DNA of 64,000 bases from Saprospiraceae bacterium (GCA_019638385.1 JAHBTW010000010.1:62001-126000), one strand, 5' to 3'; positions 51,252 through 60,333 are shown, numbered from the stretch's first letter. Program-made: numbers and translations. Notes: generated by a model not told the origin, from the letters alone.

Positions 51252-51809
51252 ATGAAATACATGAATTTTTTCTTGATGCTACTGCTCCTTTCGGTCTTCG
51301 CGGGCGGCGTGCAGGCACAAAGCGGGCTTTATAAAACCGTGAGCGGTAAAGCCGCCTTTCGCTCCGATGCGCCCTTAGAAATCATTGAGGCCGGCTCGAA
51401 AGAGCTTTCCGGCGCAGTAGATGCCGGCAAGCGTACCTTTGCCTTTTCCATTCCTATGCAGTCGTTTTTGGGTTTCAACAGCGCTTTGCAACGCGAGCAT
51501 TTCAATGAAAACTACATGGAGAGCACGCGCTTCCCGAAAGCGACTTTCAGCGGCAAGATCATTGAAGACATTGACTTCACGCAACCGGGCGACTATACGA
51601 TTCGCGCAAAAGGCAAATTCAATATTCACGGGGTAGAGCAGGAGCGCATCATCAAGGCGAGCATTACGGCCGACCGAAAAGGCTTCACTGCACGCGCCTC
51701 TTTCACTCTGTTGCTGGAGGATTTTCAAATTTCCATTCCGCGGGTGGTGTATCAAAAAATCGCCGAAGAAATAAAAGTCACCGTTGAAGCCGTATTTGAA
51801 AAAGCATAA
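51252..51809 (+). CDS. YceI-family periplasmic protein (copy 2)
   Basis: 185 residues with signal MKYMNFFLMLLLLSVFAGGV followed by QAQ. YceI fold features: SGKAAFRSDAPLEIIEAGSK, LQREHFNENYMESTRFPKAT, GKFNIHGVEQERIIKASITA, and ISIPRVVYQKIAEEIKVTVE. It overlaps the sensor kinase gene by 26 bp, so the two are coupled; the protein may be part of the signal or response of that system. Divergent from the cytochrome cluster. Confidence 0.9.
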   Translation: MKYMNFFLMLLLLSVFAGGVQAQSGLYKTVSGKAAFRSDAPLEIIEAGSKELSGAVDAGKRTFAFSIPMQSFLGFNSALQREHFNENYMESTRFPKATFSGKIIEDIDFTQPGDYTIRAKGKFNIHGVEQERIIKASITADRKGFTARASFTLLLEDFQISIPRVVYQKIAEEIKVTVEAVFEKA

Positions 51810-54702
51810 ATGGGCGCTCGCCATCGTCTGGCTATTGGGGGCGCTGTCTGTCCATGCACAGTCGCCGGCATTTCGCCGCCATGAGCCTGGCGGGGCTTTT
51901 TCCGAACTCCAAATTCACATAGCTGCCGAAGACTGCAAGGGCTACCTTTGGCTGGGCACAAGCGAAGGGCTGCTCCGCTTCGACGGCGTTCGATTTGAAC
52001 GGCCCGCCGCATCCGGCATCCCTCAACTAAACGGCAAACCCGGCGCGCTGTACTGCGATAGCAAGGGCGTCTTCTGGGCCGGCTTCCGCGACGGCAGCAT
52101 CGCGTATGCCGACCGGCAGGGACAGTGGCGGCTCTGGGCCCCGGAGGAAGGTCTGCCCGCCGCTCCCATCACCGGCTTTGCTGAAAGCGCCGACGGGCTG
52201 TTTTGGATAGCTACCTACGGCGAAGGCTTGTACTACTACAACGGCAAACACCTCAACAACCTCTCGGAAGATGAGGGGCTACCCGGCAACGACATTTATA
52301 CCCTCGTACAAGCCGAAGGCCAGGTGTGGGCCGGCACCGACGGCGGCATTGCCGTGTGCAGCATCCGGGAGGGCCGCAAAACCGTGTCCGTCCTCAGCAC
52401 CGCTCAAGGGCTGCCCGATGTCATCGTCACCGCGCTGTTGCCCGACGACAACGGCAATGTATGGGTGGGCATGCACGACGGGGGAGTTGCGCATTACAAC
52501 ACAAAAGCCCGGGCGTTTTTTTGTCCCGACGTCCCATGGAAACAGGGCGTGGTCACCGCGCTGGCGCTGCTCGAAGATCGCGAACTATGGATCGGCACCG
52601 ACGGCTCAGGGCTATTCCGATACAGTCTCTCCGGCGGTCAATTGGACAAAATGAACGGCGCCGACGGACTTGTCAGGGCTAAAATATCGGGATTGCACAT
52701 CGGTCAGGAAGGCCAACTCCGGGTGATGACCAACGAGCGCGGGTTCTACTCGGCCAATTTGCAGTTTGCCGCCCTCCACGGCCCGCAGGGCAGCGTACAA
52801 GCCGTGTTGGCCGGAAACCGCCACCGCCTCTGGGCCGGCAGCCCCACCGGACTTTGGGTGTGCGATTTGCTGCAACCCGCGCCGCTCCGATTCACACCCC
52901 TACCCCACCCTTCCGGCAAAGCGCTCAATATCATCAGCTTGTACGAAGACGACAACGGCAATATCTGGATCGGAACGTTTGGACAAGGGCTTTACATCCT
53001 GCCCGACGGCGGCGGTCCCTGGATTTATTTTGATGAAAAAAGCGGCCTCGCCAACAACAGCATTCTCAACATAACCGGACACGGTCAACATGTTTGGCTG
53101 GCCACTCTCGGCGGTGTTACCGAGTTTGAAATCAATAATAACATTGCACTTCAGGCCCCGGCAGCCGTGCGCAATTTCCAACAGGAAAGCGGACTGGGGT
53201 CCAACTTTATTTATTCCGTGTTTGCCGATTCCCGCGGCCGTATATGGTTCGGCACCGACGGCAAAGGGCTGAGCGTAGCGGAAGGCGGTAACATTACCAA
53301 TTACAACAAAGCCATCAGCGCCGACCGGGATACTTTTCCTTTGCACACAGTATATTCCATTGCCGAAGACCATGCCGGGCGTATCTGGTTCACGACGGCT
53401 AAAGACGGCCTGTTTTCTTTCGATGGACAATACTTTCAGCGCCACACCTACCCCGACGGAGTGCGCAACAAGGGCATTGCGCTCATCAGCAGGGAGGCAT
53501 CCGGGCTGTTGCTGTTGGCGCATCACAACGGCATAGACCTCTTAAACCCCGTTACCGGCCAGTTTTTGCACTTTGAAGAAGGAGCCGGCATCACCGAATT
53601 TGAGCCGAACCTCAACGCCGTGTCCAACGATCGTGAAGGGCATATCTGGATGGGTACGCAGCAGGGCGTAGTGCGGTATTCGCCGTTGGGGCGGCGGCGG
53701 GCCACTTACCCCGCCACCATATTAGAGCGCGTTTTTGTTTTTTTGGAACCGGTTGATTTTCAAAACAAAACCAATTTTGGGCACCGGGAAAACAGCCTCG
53801 TATTTCGCTTTTCCGGGCTGTGGTACACCGATCCCGAACGCATCCAATACCGGTACCGGCTGCGCGGCTACAACCACGACTGGATTTTCTCTGCCGACCG
53901 GCAGGCCACTTATTCCAATTTGCCGCCCGGCAAATACACCTTCGAGGTAGTGGCCGGCTTAGACGATCGCTTTGAACCGGGCCGGGCCGCGCACTACACC
54001 TTCCGCATTCGGGCGCCCTTTTGGTTGCGGTGGTGGTTTATACTCCTGGCAGCAGCGGGTATTTCCGGCGGCATTATGTATTGGATCCGCTTTCGCGAAA
54101 CGCGGCTGCAACGGGAGGCACTGCGCAACAAAGAGCAAATTGAGAACCGCTTTGAGGTGCTCAAAAGTCAGATCAACCCGCACTTTTTGTTCAACAATTT
54201 CAACACTTTAGCCTCCATCATCGAGGAAGACCCCGCACTGGCCGTGCGCTATGTGGAGCGGCTCTCCGATTTTTTCCGCAGCATCATACAGTACCGCGAA
54301 AAAGACCTCATTCCGCTGGCAGAGGAGTTGGAGGTGGTGAAAAACTATGCCTTCCTCTTAGAGCAGCGCCACGGAAAAAACTTCCGGTTGGACATACAGG
54401 ACGACATTGACACGGCAGGCTTTATTGCGCCGCTGAGCCTGCAATTGCTGGTGGAAAACGCCGTGAAGCACAACATCGCATCCGCAGCCAAACCGCTGCG
54501 TGTGACCATTTCCGTACAGGATCATTATATAATGGTGGAGAACAACCTGCAACCGAGGTTAAGCCCTTCCGACTCAACCGGCATGGGGCTGAAAAACATT
54601 GTGCGGCGCTACGAACTGCTCAGCAGCAGCGGGGTGACGGTAGAAAAAACCGCCGCATCGTTTCGGGTCGGTATCCCGGTCATTCAAATCGAACCGCTAT
54701 GA
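51784..54702 (+). CDS. LytS-type sensor kinase with two-component-regulator beta-propeller
   Basis: 972 residues. Signal peptide (ALAIVWLLGALSVHAQ). The periplasmic part (30-640) is two-component-regulator propeller repeats: GYLWLGTSEGLLRFDG, LFWIATYGEGLYYYNG, NVWVGMHDGGVAHYNT, NIWIGTFGQGLYILPDG, RIWFGTDGKGLSVAEG. A Y_Y_Y domain follows (RYRLRGYNHDWIFSADRQAT). The membrane helix (FILLAAAGISGGIMYWI, about 745-763) precedes the histidine kinase: phospho-acceptor His in KSQINPHFLFNNFNTLASII (about residue 798), ATPase N-box LQLLVENAVKHN and G-box GMGLKNIVRRY. It overlaps its regulator by four bases. Confidence 0.93.
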   Translation: MKPYLKKHKWALAIVWLLGALSVHAQSPAFRRHEPGGAFSELQIHIAAEDCKGYLWLGTSEGLLRFDGVRFERPAASGIPQLNGKPGALYCDSKGVFWAGFRDGSIAYADRQGQWRLWAPEEGLPAAPITGFAESADGLFWIATYGEGLYYYNGKHLNNLSEDEGLPGNDIYTLVQAEGQVWAGTDGGIAVCSIREGRKTVSVLSTAQGLPDVIVTALLPDDNGNVWVGMHDGGVAHYNTKARAFFCPDVPWKQGVVTALALLEDRELWIGTDGSGLFRYSLSGGQLDKMNGADGLVRAKISGLHIGQEGQLRVMTNERGFYSANLQFAALHGPQGSVQAVLAGNRHRLWAGSPTGLWVCDLLQPAPLRFTPLPHPSGKALNIISLYEDDNGNIWIGTFGQGLYILPDGGGPWIYFDEKSGLANNSILNITGHGQHVWLATLGGVTEFEINNNIALQAPAAVRNFQQESGLGSNFIYSVFADSRGRIWFGTDGKGLSVAEGGNITNYNKAISADRDTFPLHTVYSIAEDHAGRIWFTTAKDGLFSFDGQYFQRHTYPDGVRNKGIALISREASGLLLLAHHNGIDLLNPVTGQFLHFEEGAGITEFEPNLNAVSNDREGHIWMGTQQGVVRYSPLGRRRATYPATILERVFVFLEPVDFQNKTNFGHRENSLVFRFSGLWYTDPERIQYRYRLRGYNHDWIFSADRQATYSNLPPGKYTFEVVAGLDDRFEPGRAAHYTFRIRAPFWLRWWFILLAAAGISGGIMYWIRFRETRLQREALRNKEQIENRFEVLKSQINPHFLFNNFNTLASIIEEDPALAVRYVERLSDFFRSIIQYREKDLIPLAEELEVVKNYAFLLEQRHGKNFRLDIQDDIDTAGFIAPLSLQLLVENAVKHNIASAAKPLRVTISVQDHYIMVENNLQPRLSPSDSTGMGLKNIVRRYELLSSSGVTVEKTAASFRVGIPVIQIEPL

Positions 54703-55463
54703 GAGTATTCATCATCGAAGACGAAGACGCCGCCGCCCGCCGGCTGCAAAAGCTGATTGTAGAATGCGACCCGACCGCCGAAATCGCGGGCCTGGCCGAG
54801 GGCATTGAAACCGCAGTGGCCTGGCTCGATTCGCATCCCCGGCCCGATCTCATTTTTATGGACATCCACCTGAGCGACGGTTCCGCTTTCGAGATTTTCA
54901 ACCGCTTTGAAGTGCAAAGCCCGGTCATTTTTTCCACCGCTTACGACCAATATGCCATACAGGCGTTCAAGTACAACACGGTAGACTACCTGCTCAAGCC
55001 GGTAAAAGCAGAAGAATTGGCGCCCGCGCTGGCCAAGTATCGGCGCGCCGCAGCGGCTGCCCTGCCCGATTACCGCCTGCTGGCTGAGTTGCTGCCCCAT
55101 CAGGACAAAGCCGCCCGCCGCTTCCTCATTCGCACCGGGCACACCATGAAAGTGATAGACGCTGCCGACGCCGCCTATTTTTATTCCCAAAATAAAATCA
55201 CCTACTTAGTGGCACACACCGGCAAGCGCTACCCGGTGGACTACCCGCTCGATCGCTTAGAGCACATCCTCGACGCCCGGCAGTTTTTTCGCATCAACCG
55301 GCAGATCATCCTCACGGTAGCCTCTATAAAGGAAATGCATGCCTACTCCAAAAGCCGGGTAAAAATAGAACTGGCGCCTCCCTGCGGGCTGGAGGCCATC
55401 GTGAGCACGGAAAAGTCGCCGCTGTTTAAGCGCTGGCTGACGGGGGTGGAGGAGGATGAGTGA
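54699..55463 (+). CDS. LytTR-type response regulator
   Basis: 254 residues. The receiver (1-120) has the acidic pair EDED, phospho-acceptor Asp55 in DLIFMDIHLSDGSAFEIF, and the lysine region FKYNTVDYLLKPVKAEEL. The LytTR DNA-binding domain (about 140-245) has FLIRTGHTMKVIDAADAAYF, KRYPVDYPLDRLEHIL and FFRINRQIILTVASIKEMHA. It is the output partner of the upstream kinase (ATGA overlap). Targets cannot be read; the neighbouring yceI gene is an obvious candidate. Confidence 0.95.
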   Translation: MRVFIIEDEDAAARRLQKLIVECDPTAEIAGLAEGIETAVAWLDSHPRPDLIFMDIHLSDGSAFEIFNRFEVQSPVIFSTAYDQYAIQAFKYNTVDYLLKPVKAEELAPALAKYRRAAAAALPDYRLLAELLPHQDKAARRFLIRTGHTMKVIDAADAAYFYSQNKITYLVAHTGKRYPVDYPLDRLEHILDARQFFRINRQIILTVASIKEMHAYSKSRVKIELAPPCGLEAIVSTEKSPLFKRWLTGVEEDE

Positions 55464-55497
55464 GGGGCAGTCTTGTTGAACGTTATGGCTGCCTGTA

Positions 55498-55616
55498 CAC
55501 TACTGAATATTTTCTATTTCACGCAACGCCGCAACGCTCGCAACGTTCAATTTTTAGGCTCTTTTGGGACAAAAACAGGCGTCTTTGCAGCGCTGCGTGA
55601 AAAATGTACAGTAGTG
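55498..55616. repeat. Inverted repeat element related to the CGCAAAG family
   Basis: CACTACTG with TTTCACGCA (55498-55525) recurs inverted as TGCGTGAAA with CAGTAGTG (55594-55616). The arms continue inward as ACGCCGCAACG and its counterpart TTTGCAGCGC, close to the repeat at 51084. It spans 119 bp and contains no gene. Confidence 0.6.
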
Positions 55617-55765
55617 CGGCCTGTCTGACATGGCTTTCCTTCTCTGTGGAAATAACGATCGGATTACTACCTCGCGATAGGCTTACGGTCGTAAGCAACC
55701 GGTGAACCACATCTATTCCAGTGCGGAGCTACATCCGATCTTTGCGAGGTCAAAAATCGGAAAAA

Positions 55766-56080
55766 ATGGAAAAGGAACCGCGTAAAAGACGAGATGCGTC
55801 GTCGATGTATGATTTGGTATCGTTGTGGGAAGAGAGTGATCTGTCCCAACAGGCATTTTGCGAGGCACACGAGATACCTGTTGCGGTATTCGCCTATTGG
55901 CGTCGTCGGCAGAAGAGGGCACAGGAAGGAGAGAAGCGGGCGACTGGTTTTTCGGAGGTATGCTTGCCGGGGCCGGAGTCGTCCGGGGGCATTTTTGCGC
56001 GAATACGTTTTGCCAACGGTGTGGAGTTGGAGCTTGAGCAGCGGGTGGACAGCGCGTGGCTCAAAGCTCTGTTGCAGTGA
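55766..56080 (+). CDS. tnpA: IS66 accessory protein TnpA
   Basis: 104 residues from the ATG at 55766 (an upstream ATG at 55721 is possible but adds non-family residues). An HTH-like N-terminus (MYDLVSLWEESDLSQQAFCE, then AHEIPVAVFAYWRRRQKRA) matches IS66 TnpA. The end IRFANGVELELEQRV is a short beta region. Required with TnpB for IS66 movement, exact role unclear. Overlaps tnpB by 25 bp. Confidence 0.85.
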   Translation: MEKEPRKRRDASSMYDLVSLWEESDLSQQAFCEAHEIPVAVFAYWRRRQKRAQEGEKRATGFSEVCLPGPESSGGIFARIRFANGVELELEQRVDSAWLKALLQ

Positions 56081-56451
56081 TCACCTTCGGTACGGGTCAT
56101 CGGTACTATCTGTATCGTGGCTTTGTGGATATGCGCAAGAGCTTTGACAGCTTAGCGGGACTGGTGACCAATGAGCTTGGTCGTCAGGCGACGAGCGGGG
56201 AGGTGTATATATTCATCAACCGTCGTCGGGATCAGGTCAAGCTGTTGGTGTGGGATCGTTCGGGCTTTGTGATATACTACAAGCGTTTGGAGAAGGGTAC
56301 TTTCGAGATGCCAAGGGTAGAAGCGGGGGAAAAAGAGAAGGCCAAGTCGCTGGCATGGGCGGAGTTGCTGTTGATTTTGGAGGGCATTTCGCTGTCCTCG
56401 GCGCGTTGGCGCAAGCGCTATATGAGGATGGAAAATATGGAAAAAAAGTAG
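56056..56451 (+). CDS. tnpB: IS66 Orf2-like accessory protein TnpB
   Basis: 131 residues. The family signature is YLYRGFVDMRKSFDSLAGLV, then GEVYIFINRRRDQVKLLVWD and GFVIYYKRLEKGTFEMPR. The true start could be a few codons in (for example a GTG near 56077), as the first six or seven residues are not conserved. The Lys/Glu-rich end (MRMENMEKK) leads to tnpC after 45 bp. Confidence 0.92.
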   Translation: MAQSSVAVITFGTGHRYYLYRGFVDMRKSFDSLAGLVTNELGRQATSGEVYIFINRRRDQVKLLVWDRSGFVIYYKRLEKGTFEMPRVEAGEKEKAKSLAWAELLLILEGISLSSARWRKRYMRMENMEKK

Positions 56452-56496
56452 GGGTAAAAATAGGAAGACAGATAATGTTTTTTGTATTTTTACACC

Positions 56497-58032
56497 ATGC
56501 AAGAGACTCAACAACAATACGTTAGTATAGAGGAATATCAGCGGTTGCAGCAGGATTACCTGTTGCTTAAGCACCAGTTTGAACAGCTCAAACGTATGAT
56601 ATTCGGCACAAAAAGCGAGCGTTTTGTACCCGATTCGCTGCCCGGCCAGTTGAGCCTGGATTTGAATATAGAGCAGGCGGCGCCGGCGCCAGTTCAAACC
56701 GAAAAGATAAGCTACGATCGGAAAAAACACAGGCCGATCCAAATTACTCCACATGGGCGCCTGCCCATAGATGCCTCTCTGCCCCGGCGGCGCTTCGAGA
56801 TTGAACCGCAGGAAGATACCAGCGGCATGAAGCGCATAGGAGAAGAAATCACCGAAGAGTTGGATTACCGTCCGGGTAGTTTTTGGGTCAATCAGTATGT
56901 GCGCCCCAAATACGCTGTGCCACAACAGGATTTGGATCCGAGCACAGAGGAACAGCCCGGCGTGGTGATTGCGCCCCTGCCGTCGCGCCCCATTGAAAAG
57001 GGTATCCCCAGTGCAGGGCTGTTGGCATACATCCTGTTGTCCAAAACGGCGGATCACCTGCCGCTGTATCGCATAGGCAAGATGTTCGAGCGCCAGGGTG
57101 TCAGCATTCCCGCAGCTACCATGATCGATTGGTTCAAAGCCACCTGTAATCTGGTCAAGCCCTTGTACGAAGCACAAAAGCGCCTGGTGCTCGGCGCCGA
57201 TTATCTGCAAATGGATGAATCGCCGATTAAAGTGCTGGAAAGCGAAACCAAGGGCAAAACCCACCGGGGCTACATGTGGGTGTGCCGGGCGCCAGTTCAA
57301 AATCTTGTCTTTTTTAGTTACAACTCCGGACGCACTGCCGAAGCACCCACGGAATTGCTCAAAAACTTCCACGGAACGCTGCAAACCGACGGGTATAGCG
57401 TCTATGAAATGTTTGAGCGCCGTGCGGAAATCACCCTGGCGGCCTGTCTGGCTCACGCTCGACGCAAGTTCACGGAGGCGCAGTCTAACGACAAAGCCCG
57501 CGCCGATGCGGTATTGACAAAAATACAAGCGCTGTATGAAGTAGAGCGCAGCGCTAAAGAAAAGCGACTCAATGCCCCCGAACGATTAGCCCTGCGGCAG
57601 GAGTTGTCGCGCCCCATCTTCGATGAATTGGGCGAATACCTCAAAAAAGAACTGCTGGAGGTCTTGCCCAAAACTCCCATCGGGCAAGCCATCGCTTACT
57701 CGCTCAATCGTTGGAAAAAACTTGAACAGTTCCTTTTTGACGGGAGAGTAGAAATAGATACCAACCTGCTGGAAAATAAAATCCGTCCACTGGCGCTGGG
57801 ACGTAAAAATTACCTCTTTGCCGGTAACGATGAAGCCGCTCAGCGTTTAGCTATCGCCTATTCCCTGATGGCCAGTTGCAAAATCAACGACATCAACCCA
57901 CACACCTGGCTCAGAGATGTCCTCTTCCGACTGCCGGATATGCCCGTCAATCAAGTCGAGCAACTCCTCCCTCACAACTGGAAGCCCTTGGAGGTATATC
58001 CCGAATGGTTCGCCATCGAGGACGATGGATAG
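56497..58032 (+). CDS. tnpC: IS66-family transposase TnpC
   Basis: 511 residues from the ATG at 56497. An N-terminal leucine-zipper-like helix (YQRLQQDYLLLKHQFEQLKR) is followed by the conserved MIFGTKSERF. The DDE catalytic core: first Asp in ADYLQMDESPIKVLE, second in LQTDGYSVYEM, and Glu in IDTNLLENKIRPLALGRKNY. The C-terminal end KINDINPHTWLRDVLFRLPD is typical of the family. All catalytic residues are present. Confidence 0.95.
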   Translation: MQETQQQYVSIEEYQRLQQDYLLLKHQFEQLKRMIFGTKSERFVPDSLPGQLSLDLNIEQAAPAPVQTEKISYDRKKHRPIQITPHGRLPIDASLPRRRFEIEPQEDTSGMKRIGEEITEELDYRPGSFWVNQYVRPKYAVPQQDLDPSTEEQPGVVIAPLPSRPIEKGIPSAGLLAYILLSKTADHLPLYRIGKMFERQGVSIPAATMIDWFKATCNLVKPLYEAQKRLVLGADYLQMDESPIKVLESETKGKTHRGYMWVCRAPVQNLVFFSYNSGRTAEAPTELLKNFHGTLQTDGYSVYEMFERRAEITLAACLAHARRKFTEAQSNDKARADAVLTKIQALYEVERSAKEKRLNAPERLALRQELSRPIFDELGEYLKKELLEVLPKTPIGQAIAYSLNRWKKLEQFLFDGRVEIDTNLLENKIRPLALGRKNYLFAGNDEAAQRLAIAYSLMASCKINDINPHTWLRDVLFRLPDMPVNQVEQLLPHNWKPLEVYPEWFAIEDDG

Positions 58033-58129
58033 ACACGACCTTCGCTGCAGGGCAGGGTGTGGTTCACCGGTTGCTTACTTACGGTCGGCTATCGGCGGTT
58101 ATGGTAAGCAAAGCCGTTGTTGTAATATA

Positions 58130-59071
58130 TTACCCCCCAATATTCTTTAAGGCCTCCCTGATAAGGTTTTTGACCTCCTCAAAGTCTTGACTGTTTTGTA
58201 GGTTCAATTCGACATCACCTGTGCCGAAGTGTCCAATATTCGTCATATCTCTGCCTTGCCTTGGCATTGGTTTAATGTCTTCCGGGTTAAGTTTCAAGTA
58301 CAGAGCTATTTTATTTTTGTACGTTTGGAGACACACGAAGTTCTGACTGGTTTTATAAGCAATGTAGTGTTTCTTTGGAGCCTCTTCAATCGAATTGTCT
58401 AATTCGACTATGAAGTCTCGGATTTCATTAAAGAGTTCCAACATTGTGGCGCTTAAACCTTCTGTATGTTGTTCAATTGTATAGGTTGCCGTCTTTCTTG
58501 TTAGAGCCGCCTTTTTCCCCGCCTCAACCATTACTGGGTTTTTCAAGGCGCCTTCCGTGTATTCATGCTGCGTTATCGCTGTTGTCCGACGGTAAACTTC
58601 ATCAATACTCAGTATGCCGTTTTCATATATTTTATATTGCCAAAGTTCAATATTGGCGCCCATTACTTGCACAGCATGCACGTCATATTTTTTATATTCA
58701 GGAGCAAGACAGATAACACGAATATCTGACCACTCAACTTTGACATCTTTGCCAAATGCTTTGTTGGCTGCAATTTGAAAATCTCCTTTATGGTCTTTAA
58801 TCCAATGTAAATAGTACAAACTTTGGTTTATCAGTTCAGAAGAGGCTACTTTTTTATATTCTATAATTACCGGGTTAAAGTCCTCTGAAAGTGCTAATGT
58901 ATCAATTCTCCCAGAGTGAATATTTCCAGTAAAAAATTCAGAAGCAATCAAATCACAATTGAATATGGTTTTGAGATTATCCTCGACAAGTCTTTGTAAG
59001 TCCTTCTCAACTTTAAAGTCTATCGGCTTTACTCGTTTGGCTAAGCCTTTGTCAATTTCAAATATTGCCAT
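58130..59071 (-). CDS. DUF5655-containing protein with nuclease-like N-terminus
   Basis: 313 residues. The N-terminal half has a PD-(D/E)xK-like core: FTGNIHSGRIDTLALSEDFN and VIIEYKKVASSELINQSLYY, giving D-x(n)-ExK (EYK). The C-terminal part (about 220-310: FNEIRDFIVELDNSIEEAPK, YKTSQNFVCLQTYKNKIALY, NIGHFGTGDVELNLQNSQDF) is DUF5655. Such proteins are found in various defence and mobile contexts; the substrate is unproven. Base composition is clearly lower in GC than neighbours, and IS66 sits just downstream, so it was probably acquired. Its 3' end is 51 bp from the IS target duplication. Confidence 0.8.
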   Translation of the reverse strand: MAIFEIDKGLAKRVKPIDFKVEKDLQRLVEDNLKTIFNCDLIASEFFTGNIHSGRIDTLALSEDFNPVIIEYKKVASSELINQSLYYLHWIKDHKGDFQIAANKAFGKDVKVEWSDIRVICLAPEYKKYDVHAVQVMGANIELWQYKIYENGILSIDEVYRRTTAITQHEYTEGALKNPVMVEAGKKAALTRKTATYTIEQHTEGLSATMLELFNEIRDFIVELDNSIEEAPKKHYIAYKTSQNFVCLQTYKNKIALYLKLNPEDIKPMPRQGRDMTNIGHFGTGDVELNLQNSQDFEEVKNLIREALKNIGG

Positions 59072-59147
59072 GTTTTTATTTTTCTAATTTGCTGTATAAA
59101 GGTTGTAAAACAACCCAAATTTTTTGAAAATATAAAACCCCTGCCCA

Positions 59148-59175
59148 CAAATGTAGCTCAGCTCAACCCCTCCAA
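59148..59175 (-). promoter_or_regulatory. Promoter of the DUF5655 gene
   Basis: On the minus strand: TTG, 17 bases, TACATTTG (full -7 match). It overlaps the 3' end of the aminotransferase gene. Predicted start about 70 bases before the ATG at 59071. Confidence 0.5.
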
Positions 59176-60333
59176 TATCACCTCGCAGGCAAGCCGTATT
59201 TCTGCGGCGGTGATGATGAGCGGCGGCGCTATACGCAGGGAGCGGTTGTTGAACAAAAACCAATCGGTGAGAATGCCTTTGGAGAGACAATGGCCGATGC
59301 AGCGCTGTACGGCGTCGAAGTCGGCCAGTTCCACTGCGATGAGCAGGCCGGCGCTGCGCACTTCTACGATGGCGGGGTGCCGGAGCAGTGAGCGGAATAG
59401 TTGTTCTTTGGCCGCCACTTGTGCTACGAGATCGCTTTCGGTGAGAGCATTCAAGGTGGCCAGAGCGGCTGCGCAACTCACCGGATGCCCTCCGAAGGTA
59501 GTGATGTGGCCGAGTATGGGGTTGGCGCTGAGTGCTTCCATGATGCGCCTGGGCGCAACAAAAGCGCCGATGGGCATGCCGCCGCCCATGCCTTTGGCCA
59601 ACAGGATTATATCGGGCGTGACGCCGTAGCGCTCGCAGGCAAACAGCGTACCCGTGCGCCCGAATCCGGTTTGCACTTCATCGAATAGGAGCAGAGCGCC
59701 GGTTTCGTCGCAGCGCCGGCGAAGGCGTTTCAGGTAGTCATCTGCCGGAAGGCGCACGCCCCACTCGGCCTGCACGGGTTCTATGATGACGGCGGCGGTG
59801 TGTCGGGTAATTTGTTGCAGACACCAGTCGCAGTTGAACTCAATGTGCCGGATGCCGGGCAACAGCGGGTGGTAGCCCTGCGTAAAATCGGTGGGCTGCA
59901 TCAGCGAGGCGGCGCCCTGCGTACTGCCGTGATAGGCCCGGCGGCAGGCCACGATTTCCGGGCGACCGGTGTAGCGCTTAGCGAGTTTCATGGCGCCTTC
60001 GGTGGCTTCTGTGCCGGAATTGACAAAATACACATTGTCCAATCCGGGCGGCAGGCACTCCGCCAGGCGGCGAGCCAATTGCGCCTGCGGCCCCAGCACA
60101 AATTCGCCGTACACCATCGTATGCAGATAGCGGTCGGCCTGCGCCTTCACCGCCTCCACCACGGTCGGATGCCGATGCCCCAGGCTACTCACCCCGATGC
60201 CGGCGATGAGATCCAAATACGCCTTACCCTCCGTATCATACAGATACATGCCTTCGGCGCGTTCTATTTCCAATCCCAGCGGAAAAGGGCTGGTTTGCGC
60301 TACATGCTCCAAAAAAAGCCGGCGGATGTTCAT
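59158..60333 (-). CDS. Class III aminotransferase (ornithine/acetylornithine type)
   Basis: 391 residues from the ATG at 60331-60333 (FLEHVAQTSPFPLGLEIERA). PLP enzyme features: NVYFVNSGTEATEGAMKLAK, YHGSTQGAAS, IIEPVQAEWGVRLPADDYL, LLFDEVQTGFGRTGTLFACE, and the Schiff-base lysine in ILLAKGMGGGMPIGAF. Substrate-level naming (ornithine, acetylornithine or other omega-amino acids) is uncertain. The citrulline/arginine-type hydrolase CtlX at 61172 supports an arginine/ornithine link. Divergent from the lysozyme gene. Confidence 0.88.
   Translation of the reverse strand: MNIRRLFLEHVAQTSPFPLGLEIERAEGMYLYDTEGKAYLDLIAGIGVSSLGHRHPTVVEAVKAQADRYLHTMVYGEFVLGPQAQLARRLAECLPPGLDNVYFVNSGTEATEGAMKLAKRYTGRPEIVACRRAYHGSTQGAASLMQPTDFTQGYHPLLPGIRHIEFNCDWCLQQITRHTAAVIIEPVQAEWGVRLPADDYLKRLRRRCDETGALLLFDEVQTGFGRTGTLFACERYGVTPDIILLAKGMGGGMPIGAFVAPRRIMEALSANPILGHITTFGGHPVSCAAALATLNALTESDLVAQVAAKEQLFRSLLRHPAIVEVRSAGLLIAVELADFDAVQRCIGHCLSKGILTDWFLFNNRSLRIAPPLIITAAEIRLACEVILEGLS

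Larger units (their letters stand above)
55691..58078 (+). mobile_element. Complete IS66-family insertion sequence
   Basis: 2388 bp with 21-bp perfect terminal inverted repeats (left begins GTAAGCAACCGGTGAACCAC; right 58058-58078) and an exact 8-bp target duplication TTACGGTC (55683-55690 and 58079-58086). It carries the three genes typical of IS66. All frames and ends look intact, so recent, possibly active. Target: the sites flanking it rejoin as CGATAG-N12-CTATCG, so it inserted into the loop of a palindrome. Confidence 0.95.

Noticed and set aside
56152..57528. Minus-strand frame of about 450 codons across IS66 tnpB/tnpC
   Set aside because: Antisense to two genes with intact catalytic motifs.
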